Assembly (NCBI RefSeq): GCF_003990335.1
Contig: NZ_CP034683.1
Span: 4,013,501-4,077,500 of the forward strand
Reading direction: 5' to 3'
Source of the DNA: Rheinheimera mangrovi
Lineage (GTDB): Bacteria; Pseudomonadota; Gammaproteobacteria; Enterobacterales; Alteromonadaceae
Length of the DNA stretch: 64,000 bases
The notes beneath the pieces are model-generated. The model ran no database searches. It was not told the DNA's origin and saw only the letters and a program-made list of their open reading frames with translations. The translations under genes and the position numbers were made by a program. Shown piece by piece: positions 1 to 6,346 of this stretch (its first letter is position 1; every line of letters begins with the position of its first letter).

Positions 1-690
1 TGTACCACGTTTGGTGACAATATTGACCACACCACCTAAGGCGCGGCCATATTCGGCGCCAAAACCACCGGTTTTCACTTCCTGCTCGCCAATAGCGTCA
101 AAAGGCACACGGCCATAAGATAAAAAAGTACGGGCGTTGGTCACATCAAAACCATTGATGTAGTAGCCATTTTCAGCCACAGAAGAACCACCAAAAGACG
201 CCAGCTTGCCAAAACCACTGTCGCCCCGCACTGTGCCGGGCGCGAGTAACGCCACATCGCTGATATCACGGCCTACAGGCAAACGTTCCATCTGAGCGGC
301 AGTAAAGACAGTGCTCGACTCCACGGACGACGTATCAATAGGACTGATGCTTGAGCCCACCACAGAAATACGTTCTGTGGTGTCGTCACTGAAACTGACC
401 GGAGTACCAGTGCCTATAGCGACATTCACTTCACGGGTTACGCCATTGGCGACCACCTGATAACGACCGCTGGGTAACTGGGAGAAATTAAAACGGCCAC
501 TGTTGTCTGAGGTCAGTTCGCGTTTTAAGCCTGTTTGTAAGTTTTTCACCGAAATAGTCACACCCTTTTCGGTCTGACCAAAAATAGAACCTACGGATAA
601 ATCGGCATACGCCATATTCTGGCTAAGGGCTGCGGTAATTAGCGCAGCCAAAGCGGAACGGCGCAGGCATTTCAGCTTCTGTTGTGTCAT
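1..690 (-). CDS. TonB-dependent receptor, N-terminal part (cut by window edge)
   Basis: The open frame runs from an ATG at 690 to the window edge, giving 230 residues without a stop. Residues 1-29 look like a signal peptide ending near AYA. A carboxypeptidase regulatory-like beta-sandwich follows (residues ~30-100, 'SGRYQV'), then a TonB plug domain with a TERISVVGS TonB-box-like stretch, 'VALLAPGT', 'FGGSS..ENGYYINGFD' and 'GEQEVKTGGFGAEYGRALGG'. This arrangement is typical of the large OmpA-like/oar-like TonB-dependent receptors of Alteromonadales, outer membrane channels driven by TonB-ExbBD. The substrate cannot be told because the barrel lies outside the window. It is transcribed away from the LuxR-type gene, with a dispersed repeat in its upstream region. 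Confidence 0.9.
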   Translation of the reverse strand, partial: MTQQKLKCLRRSALAALITAALSQNMAYADLSVGSIFGQTEKGVTISVKNLQTGLKRELTSDNSGRFNFSQLPSGRYQVVANGVTREVNVAIGTGTPVSFSDDTTERISVVGSSISPIDTSSVESSTVFTAAQMERLPVGRDISDVALLAPGTVRGDSGFGKLASFGGSSVAENGYYINGFDVTNARTFLSYGRVPFDAIGEQEVKTGGFGAEYGRALGGVVNIVTKRGT

Positions 691-1082
691 GTTGTTAACT
701 CCGGCTTGTTGCTACAGGTCCATGTCCGCCTGTTGTTATTATTTTTATCCCCGTCGCCCTTGAAGCTGCGGCTTTGTTGACTGCGCCATTTCGCCCCGGT
801 CACATAGGTTTACTATGCTCCCGGAGACTCACTGGCTTGCCGCCTCCCCGCAACTACAAGTTCCTTGGGTATGTCGGGTCTGTCTGGTAATAACCGGCCT
901 CTGTGTGCCTTAGCCATTACCGCCCTGGTCTGGTTTTGATTTCACTTTGATAATAGAGAGTTAAAGCCAAAGCTTATATATCCTGTTGGGGGTAGAAGCA
1001 GGTGGTACAAAACGGATAGACAGATACAAAGGCTACCCAGAAAGCAGTAGTTTATTTTTTAAACACTGCTTACAAAGGAACC
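691..1082. other. Intergenic region between the TonB receptor start and the LuxR gene end
   Basis: This stretch is the presumed leader and promoter region of the minus-strand TonB receptor. It contains one copy of a dispersed repeat (749-874). An A/T-rich segment at about 945-1080 lies behind the 3' end of the LuxR-type gene. I see no convincing ORF or RNA gene. Confidence 0.5.
749..874 (-). repeat. Dispersed intergenic repeat, copy A
   Basis: Read on the minus strand this copy begins with CCCAAGGAACTTGTAGTTGC, continues through a GC-rich core with a small CATAG/CTATG hairpin, and ends GCAGTCAACAAAGCCGCAGC followed by TTCAAG. The same ends and core occur at 37549-37681 and 39149-39267. The outer parts are imperfect inverted repeats of each other, so the unit could fold as one long hairpin. 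It looks like a MITE-like or structured intergenic element and has no coding capacity. Confidence 0.75.
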
Positions 1083-1967
1083 TTAGTGACTCAGAGTTTG
1101 TTGGTAGAGCTGGAGCGGATCGGTATTCTCATCTGGTCTGGCAAAAGGAATACAGTTGATAAATAATGAAAACAGCTCAGCCTGCGAGCCAATTTCCAGC
1201 TTGCGGTAAATATTCTTGCGGTGAATTTTCACTGTGCCGTCTGAGGTATTTAGCTTCTCCGCTGTTAAAGCCGACGAATAGCCACGCAGCATATAAAGCA
1301 GCACATCACGCTCTCTTTTGGTCAGCAAGGAACTGGCAAAATAACTTAAGGTACATTCCACCTGCTGGTGAGTTTTATCATCCGGATTAGCCTGCGGCAA
1401 AGCAGCAGCCAGTTGATAATGTTTAGTTAAAGCTTCAGATAAAATCGGCAACACCATATTCAGCGCCGTTAAATCGGCGGCGGTAAATTCGCTGCTATGA
1501 ATATTACGCTGCATAAAAAACACCAGCGCCGAGTCCTCATCAATACGCCACAACACATCAATAGAATCGGCCACACCGGTTTTGGAGTAGAAGGTTTCGT
1601 AGTATTCACTGGAATAAAAATCATCAGGCGCCACATCACGCAGCCAATAAGCGCCGGTAGGACAACCTGCTAAAAACAGCCGGTACTGAGGGTCAAGCGC
1701 ATAAGGCCCGGTGGAATAAATATCAGCCGACACTTTACGGTCAACAGGGTTAAAACGGTGCAATAAACTCAAAGGGTTACGGTGACGGTAATACACCAGG
1801 ACACCGCACGAATCAGTAGGGCAAACCGCATCCAGCACATCCATCACGGCAGTACTGAAATCAGCCTGACCTAAACAGCGCCACAGGCCAGAAAATGCAG
1901 CTATCACTTTGTCATCAAACATCAGCCCCAAAGCAGACCGATACACTTTACCCTTTACTGGCTCCAT
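1083..1967 (-). CDS. LuxR-family transcriptional regulator
   Basis: A 294-residue protein whose C-terminal ~65 residues form a LuxR/FixJ-type helix-turn-helix: 'LLTKRERDVLLYMLRGYSS', then 'AEKLNTSDGTVKIHRKNIYRKL' (split here by position, residues ~213-260). The N-terminal ~200 residues show no recognisable receiver or PAS signature and are probably an effector-sensing domain. The frame extends to a GTG at 2006. The ATG at 1967 is preferred because a GAGG sits a few bases upstream of it. The gene stands alone, with no histidine kinase or LuxI-type synthase nearby. The target and ligand are unknown. Confidence 0.8.
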   Translation of the reverse strand: MEPVKGKVYRSALGLMFDDKVIAAFSGLWRCLGQADFSTAVMDVLDAVCPTDSCGVLVYYRHRNPLSLLHRFNPVDRKVSADIYSTGPYALDPQYRLFLAGCPTGAYWLRDVAPDDFYSSEYYETFYSKTGVADSIDVLWRIDEDSALVFFMQRNIHSSEFTAADLTALNMVLPILSEALTKHYQLAAALPQANPDDKTHQQVECTLSYFASSLLTKRERDVLLYMLRGYSSALTAEKLNTSDGTVKIHRKNIYRKLEIGSQAELFSLFINCIPFARPDENTDPLQLYQQTLSH

Positions 1968-2228
1968 ACCCACCTCAAGCCCAAGCCGGTCGTCCAACGC
2001 CAGCACTCAATACTTTTGTCTGACTTCACTGTGTTTTGCTGTGAAATCAACATCTTCCCATGCCATTGAAAGTTACATATTTTTGTCAGCCACACAAGAT
2101 AACAAAGAGGGAATTCTTTAGCCTTTGGAGCAAAGTCAGTGGATCTGCGTTAAAAGCTGTGATTGATCCAGCATTGGTTAATTTTTGTGCCTTTAAACCA
2201 AGGCAACAGAATTAGACCAAATGCTGGC

Positions 2229-2257
2229 TGGACAATAACCACAAAGCCCCATAAAAT
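2229..2257 (+). promoter_or_regulatory. Sigma70-type promoter of tRNA-Arg
   Basis: A -35 box TGGACA (2229-2234) and a -10 box TAAAAT (2252-2257) are separated by exactly 17 bases. They are followed by a GC-rich stretch (GGCCGCCG) just before the tRNA. Such a GC-rich discriminator is the pattern of stringently controlled stable-RNA promoters. Confidence 0.65.
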
Positions 2258-2269
2258 GGCCGCCGTTGC

Positions 2270-2346
2270 GCACCCGTAGCTCAGCTGGATAGAGCGTCGC
2301 CCTCCGGAGGCGAAGGTCACAGGTTCGACTCCTGTCGGGTGCACCA
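2270..2346 (+). tRNA. tRNA-Arg (anticodon CCG)
   Basis: A 77-base cloverleaf including encoded CCA. The acceptor stem pairs GCACCCG with CGGGTGC. The anticodon stem pairs TCGCC (2297-2301) with GGCGA (2309-2313) around the loop CTCCGGA, which puts anticodon CCG at 2304-2306. The T arm is ACAGG-TTCGACT-CCTGT. It decodes CGG. A good promoter lies upstream and a hairpin terminator downstream, so it is probably a single-gene transcript. Confidence 0.97.
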
Positions 2347-2356
2347 CAAAACATCA

Positions 2357-2380
2357 AAACCACCTTTTTAGGTGGTTTTT
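2357..2380 (+). terminator. Rho-independent terminator of tRNA-Arg
   Basis: AAAACCACC pairs with GGTGGTTTT around a TTTTTA loop, and T residues follow. It lies 10 bases behind the CCA end of the tRNA. Confidence 0.8.
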
Positions 2381-2388
2381 GTGTTTTT

Positions 2389-2420
2389 GGCACCCTATCG
2401 GATTTGAACCTGCCGTTCGA
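2389..2420 (-). pseudogene. tRNA 3'-end-like remnant, inverted
   Basis: Read on the minus strand, GGCAGGTTCAAATCC followed by GATAGGGTGCC resembles the T arm and acceptor 3' strand of the neighbouring tRNA-Arg (CAGGTTC...CCTG, then GGGTGC). No anticodon arm or 5' half can be found, so it is at most a decayed fragment. Alternatively it could be chance similarity to the tRNA tail. Confidence 0.4.
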
Positions 2421-2450
2421 CCACCAGTTTGCCAGGAGCATTTTTGAACG

Positions 2451-2497
2451 TCTTCGCTTGCGAAGATGGCCCTTCAGGGCGAGGCGCAGGAAGCGCC
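2451..2497. repeat. Three consecutive short hairpins behind tRNA-Arg
   Basis: Three perfect inverted repeats follow one another almost without spacing: TCTTCGC/GCGAAGA (2451-2466), GCCC/GGGC (2469-2480) and GGCGC/GCGCC (2483-2497). The cluster separates the true tRNA-Arg terminator from a degenerate copy of the tRNA tail. It is structured non-coding sequence of unknown role. Confidence 0.6.
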
Positions 2498-2552
2498 GAG
2501 TAATCCTGATGGGTGCGCCATAAACGTCAAAACCACCTTTTCTGGTGGTTTT
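2498..2552 (+). pseudogene. Degenerate duplicate of the tRNA-Arg tail and terminator
   Basis: AATCCTGATGGGTGCGCCA (2502-2520) parallels the tRNA end ACTCCTGTCGGGTGCACCA. It is followed, as in the real gene, by a hairpin AAAACCACC/GGTGGTTTT (2529-2552). The T-loop and the upstream half of a tRNA are absent. It looks like the remains of a duplicated tRNA gene or of a recombination event at the tRNA 3' end. The hairpin may now serve as a terminator on either strand for hemH. Confidence 0.5.
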
Positions 2553-2576
2553 GCAGTTCAAGTTTTGGTGCCCCTA

Positions 2577-3653
2577 CTACTTCTCCACCTTCAAAGCCTC
2601 AGCCCGAACTGCACGCTGCGCATCTGCCTCTACTTGCCAGCCGTGCAGATTCTCCTGAATCAGCTGACACAAAGCGTCGATATGCGCAGGTTCAGCGTTT
2701 AATGCTGTGATGTACTCGTAGCGCTCACCACCAGCATGTAAGAAATACTCTTTATTTTCTTCGCCAATTTCTTCAATAGTTTCAAGGCAATCGGCAGCAA
2801 AGCCTGGGCAAAACACCTGAACGCTTTTTACGCCTTGCGCTGGCAACGCCTTTAAGGTTTCATCTGTGTAAGGTTTTAGCCATTCTTCGCGGCCAAAACG
2901 GGATTGAAAGGTGGTGAGGTACTGATCTTTTGTCAGGCCCAACTCCTCAGCAATTAAGCGTGAAGTTTTATAACATTCACAGTGATAGGGGTCGCCATTG
3001 AGTAAATAACGTTTTGGAATACCGTGGTAAGACAATATCAGTTTGTCGGCCTGACCCTGTTGTTGCCAGTGCTGGCGAATTTTCTCAGCCGCAGCACGAA
3101 TAAAAGGCGCGTAGTCAGGGTAATGTGAGATAAAACGTAAATCAGGTAACCAGCGCCGACGCATAAAGTTAGTGGCTAGCTCGTCGAAGGTCGAAGCCGA
3201 AGTAGAACCCGAATATTGTGGATACAAAGGCAACACCAACAACTTACGCACGCCCTGCGCAAACATTTTATCCAGCACAGTATCAAAACTTGGGTTGCCA
3301 TAACGCATGGCGAAATCAACCACTACATTCTTCAGGCCTTGCTCTTGCAGCTGAGCGGCAATAGCATCACTTTGTGCCTGAGTATTAAATAATAGCGGCG
3401 AGCCCTGGTCGGTAAAAACAGTGGCATAAGCTTTGGCCGAGCGACGTGGCCGGAATTGCAATATCACACAATTTAAAATCAGCCACCACAATAAACGCGG
3501 TACTTCCACCACACGCGGGTCTGATAAAAACTGCTTCAGATAACGCTTCAGCGCCTTAGGCGTTGGCTCATCTGGGGTGCCTAAATTGGTCAGCAAAATA
3601 CCAATTTTGTCGTTTTGTTTGTGGTCGTAATTGGGGCTGTTGATATAACGCAT
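2577..3653 (-). CDS. hemH: Ferrochelatase
   Basis: A 358-residue ferrochelatase that inserts Fe2+ into protoporphyrin IX in the last step of protoheme synthesis, at the cytoplasmic face of the membrane. The family signatures are present: 'GILLTNLGTPDEPTP' near the N-terminus, 'PLYPQYS.STSAS' and 'LSYHGIPKRY' with the catalytic histidine at about residue 210. 'FCPGFAADCLETIEEI' near the C-terminus holds the conserved glutamates. Length and order match the proteobacterial enzyme. The ATG at 3653 gives the usual N-terminal extension. It stands alone between the tRNA region and the Fic gene. Confidence 0.97.
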   Translation of the reverse strand: MRYINSPNYDHKQNDKIGILLTNLGTPDEPTPKALKRYLKQFLSDPRVVEVPRLLWWLILNCVILQFRPRRSAKAYATVFTDQGSPLLFNTQAQSDAIAAQLQEQGLKNVVVDFAMRYGNPSFDTVLDKMFAQGVRKLLVLPLYPQYSGSTSASTFDELATNFMRRRWLPDLRFISHYPDYAPFIRAAAEKIRQHWQQQGQADKLILSYHGIPKRYLLNGDPYHCECYKTSRLIAEELGLTKDQYLTTFQSRFGREEWLKPYTDETLKALPAQGVKSVQVFCPGFAADCLETIEEIGEENKEYFLHAGGERYEYITALNAEPAHIDALCQLIQENLHGWQVEADAQRAVRAEALKVEK

Positions 3654-3876
3654 CGCAGATTTATTACTCTTCTGGCTAAGTGAACTTAGTTTACGTCAAT
3701 TCGATGTAAAAGGTTTACCAGAAAAATCAGCCGGATATGCATTTTTCATAGAAAACTCTGTTGCTATGCAGTGTCGGGGTATTTGTTATCCGGAGCAACT
3801 GGCCAATGCACTTCGCATAGTCAGGCAAAGGGCTCTGTCCGGACAAAATGAAGCAGCGCCTTTTCCTACAACCTTG

Positions 3877-5253
3877 TTAGTGCCTTTGTTCCGCCTTCCA
3901 CTTAGCAAAGTCTGAAGGCCGTAAGCCATAACGCGCTAATACGCCTTCATGTAAGCGGCGCAGCTCTTCAATAATCAAAGCTTGCACAGCGGCTTGCTGT
4001 GGCTGTGGCACTTGTAAAGCCACCTGCTGCTGAATAACAACCAAAGGCTCTGTAGCTGGAGCACACACTACCTGATGGATGCTTTGTTTCAACAGCTCCC
4101 GCCACTTCAGGCGAAGTGGGTCGGGTTCTGCCAGATCCTGTCGGATGGCGATGTATTCCTGCGTAGAGCGCTCATAAGCCCACACATAAAGGTCGCGCAA
4201 TAATTCGACTCTGGTCAGCTCGTACAGGCCCAAAGTGGCGCGGCTATAGGCTTGTTCAGGAACATCCAAAAAGGTAAGCGGGCACAAGTTGGCCCGAAAC
4301 AACGGCAGGTTGGCAGCAAGGCGCGAGGTGCGTTTATTGATATCAACAAAAGGCTGCAAATAAGGCAGATGCACCAGCATAAAAAACGACTGCTCAAACG
4401 GATCCTGAATTTGATTCACCTTCTCAAGCAGTAAATGCAGCATAGCGTCAATCTGCTGCGGCACAGATAAAGGCCGGTACATACTTTTGCCTATATCCAC
4501 TGCATGCTGGCGAATACGCCCCTCATCCGCAGGGTTAGGTAATAAGTTTTCCGCCAAAGCGCTATGCAAATTCATCAGAGTGTAGCGGTTGAACTGCGCT
4601 GTATCCGTATTTTCCACCAGCAGTTCAATGGCGGCTTTGTGGTTCAGGATCATCTGGGTTTCCAGCACGGCTTTGCCTTCAGCGGCTTTACCATGTTCAA
4701 TCAGCTCCAGCGTGTCGAGCCTGGAGTAGGTATTGCCCTCTAACTGACTGGACGCCCAGGACAAGTCAATCAACAATCGGTTCAAAATGGCACGGCTGTA
4801 GGTTCCTGCCGGTTGAGCCAGCTCCGTAGTTTTGCCCATTTTATGCAACTGCCTGCGCAGCGACTCCGACAAATACCAACTTTGATTCGGCTGGTAAGCC
4901 TCAAGAAAATCGCGCTGATACCCTACAGGTTTACGAGCTTCAGCAGGCTGGTCGATATAGGCCAGAATATCCGCGCTATCGGCAGATAACGGAATAAAAG
5001 CCGGAAAGCTGTCAGCCTGGCTCTGTGGATCTGACGGCGTGGCTACAGCAATGGGATGGAGCGTAAACACAAAATAACGTCTGGCCCGCCCCTCACCTAC
5101 AGCTTTGATTTGTCCGGCATCAATCAGCTTGGCAATATGGCGCTGCAAAGTACGACGGGCGATAGCAGGATAACTGTTCTGTAGATCAGCCAAACTAAGC
5201 CCTTCAGCGGCCTGACTAATGATATGAAACAACTCTTGAGTAGTGGCTGACAT
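3877..5253 (-). CDS. Fic-fold protein with N-terminal winged helix and degenerate active site
   Basis: The 458-residue protein starts with a winged-helix-like domain (residues ~1-65, 'ISQAAEGLSLADLQ', 'RRTLQRHIAKLIDAG'). A Fic domain follows. The Fic alpha-inhibitory motif is present as SSQLEGN (near residue 170, fitting [S/T]xxxE[G/N]). The catalytic HPFxDGNGR motif reads LQPFVDINKRTSR (Gln near residue 300), so the catalytic His and both glycines are replaced. Classical AMPylation is therefore doubtful. The frame extends to a TTG at 5289, but that extension would be encoded by operator half-sites, so the ATG at 5253 is chosen. Palindromic sites upstream suggest it represses itself. It has no obvious partner gene. 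Confidence 0.8.
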   Translation of the reverse strand: MSATTQELFHIISQAAEGLSLADLQNSYPAIARRTLQRHIAKLIDAGQIKAVGEGRARRYFVFTLHPIAVATPSDPQSQADSFPAFIPLSADSADILAYIDQPAEARKPVGYQRDFLEAYQPNQSWYLSESLRRQLHKMGKTTELAQPAGTYSRAILNRLLIDLSWASSQLEGNTYSRLDTLELIEHGKAAEGKAVLETQMILNHKAAIELLVENTDTAQFNRYTLMNLHSALAENLLPNPADEGRIRQHAVDIGKSMYRPLSVPQQIDAMLHLLLEKVNQIQDPFEQSFFMLVHLPYLQPFVDINKRTSRLAANLPLFRANLCPLTFLDVPEQAYSRATLGLYELTRVELLRDLYVWAYERSTQEYIAIRQDLAEPDPLRLKWRELLKQSIHQVVCAPATEPLVVIQQQVALQVPQPQQAAVQALIIEELRRLHEGVLARYGLRPSDFAKWKAEQRH

Positions 5254-5261
5254 AACTAAAT

Positions 5262-5360
5262 TGGCGCAGTTTAATACTGAATGGCGCAATTGTGGCGCAG
5301 TTTATAGAACTGCGCCAGTTTTTGTTGCTAAATATGGCGCAGTTTGAGCGAACTGCGCCA
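5262..5360. promoter_or_regulatory. Operator array upstream of the Fic-fold gene
   Basis: The 10-mer TGGCGCAGTT and its complement AACTGCGCCA form two perfect dyads: 5293-5317 with a 5-base spacer and 5335-5360 with a 6-base spacer. Two further half-sites, TGGCGCAGTT at 5262 and TGGCGCAATT at 5282, lie between the first dyad and the start codon. The array lies directly upstream of a gene with an N-terminal winged helix, so autoregulation is the simplest reading. The promoter itself was not pinned down. Confidence 0.75.
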
Positions 5361-5465
5361 TTTGGTGCTTTTCAGAAGTTTCGGGAAAGCCAGTAATTAC
5401 CTAAGGGGCAAAGGGCAGAGCTTTCACCAAAGCTCACGCAGCGAAAACTAGTGCTTTTGGTGTCG

Positions 5466-5508
5466 AGGTCTACAGAATATAACCGTTTAGGTTATGAATT
5501 GTAGACCT
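5466..5508. repeat. 43-base near-perfect hairpin
   Basis: AGGTCTACA pairs with TGTAGACCT and ATAACC pairs with GGTTAT. The two stems are separated by a symmetric GAAT/GAAT internal bulge around a GTTTA loop. There is no T run, so it is not an obvious terminator. It lies in the 5361-5638 gap between the operators and the membrane protein gene, a gap that otherwise shows no gene. Confidence 0.7.
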
Positions 5509-5638
5509 GTCTTCGCTTTGAGTAAGGTAGTGCATATTATCAGTGAACGAACTGCGGAAATGATGCACACCGCAAGAGCTTACCTCAAAAGTTCCATGTG
5601 AATATCAAACCCGCTCCTAGCCACGTTGCCGAATAAAA

Positions 5639-6277
5639 CTAACTAGCTTTACCATGCTCTGAATCCAAACAATCCAACACATGTTTCACCTTCATAGCAT
5701 TGTTATAAGACCAGACTTCTCGGATAAAAAAATATGCGCCGAATGAAAAGAGTAAAAAGTAAATTCCAAACAGGTGATAGTCTGCGTCGGCAACTTCTAA
5801 AATTGCCCAGTAAATCAAATAGCTCAATGATAAAAAAGCCATCAAAAAATTAACTATTCCGAAGAGCAAGGCTATCAATTTCCAAACATAATACCGTGTT
5901 GCCAGCTGTATGCTGACACCAGAGGAATCCAGATCTTTGAATTCTTGTGACCTTCGGATCATATTAAGAGTTAGCTTTCCTTCGGATTTACTTAGTACTT
6001 CCAGTACGGATTTTCTGTATTCCGGCGTTGCCACTATTCCGCTGACTAATCGAAAATGTTCGGTTTCAAGTTCTGTTTTGTAGCATTGCTGCAGCGCTGG
6101 ATTTTCTGCTGACGCTTCTAGAGCTTGTTTGATTACAGCAATCCTGCTGGTTCTGAATACAGTCCAAGATTTAAACATATTCTCAAAGTTAATTAAGACG
6201 TAGAAAAGCACCAATAAGAATAAGCCAGGAATGCCATAATTTCCCAACAGTTCTCCTACTTGCGTGGCAGACAGCAT
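5639..6277 (-). CDS. Membrane protein of unknown function
   Basis: A 212-residue protein I do not recognise. One hydrophobic segment lies near the N-terminus (residues ~14-30, 'GLFLLVLFYVLINF'). A soluble middle part (~45-130, 'LTLNMIRRSQEFKDLDSSG') could be helical. Two or three close transmembrane segments follow (~130-195). A strong AAGGAGGAG ribosome-binding site precedes the ATG. It lies 69 bases behind the methyltransferase-HNH gene on the same strand and is probably cotranscribed with it. An accessory role with that gene is inference only. Confidence 0.7.
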   Translation of the reverse strand: MLSATQVGELLGNYGIPGLFLLVLFYVLINFENMFKSWTVFRTSRIAVIKQALEASAENPALQQCYKTELETEHFRLVSGIVATPEYRKSVLEVLSKSEGKLTLNMIRRSQEFKDLDSSGVSIQLATRYYVWKLIALLFGIVNFLMAFLSLSYLIYWAILEVADADYHLFGIYFLLFSFGAYFFIREVWSYNNAMKVKHVLDCLDSEHGKAS

Positions 6278-6346
6278 AACTGCTCCTCCTTTATCACTTC
6301 CGCATCAACCCTATTACGGAAACTAAAAAACTTCAATCCCTAACAT

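Noticed and set aside
2193..2561. Minus-strand frame of 122 codons across tRNA-Arg and the hairpins
   Set aside because: It reads through a tRNA, a terminator and structured repeats; the '[12 protein letters not shown]' type wording is the well-known artefact of translated tRNA regions.
5254..5289. N-terminal extension of the Fic-fold protein from a TTG
   Set aside because: The twelve codons are made of operator half-sites and there is no ribosome-binding site; the ATG at 5253 fits the domain start.
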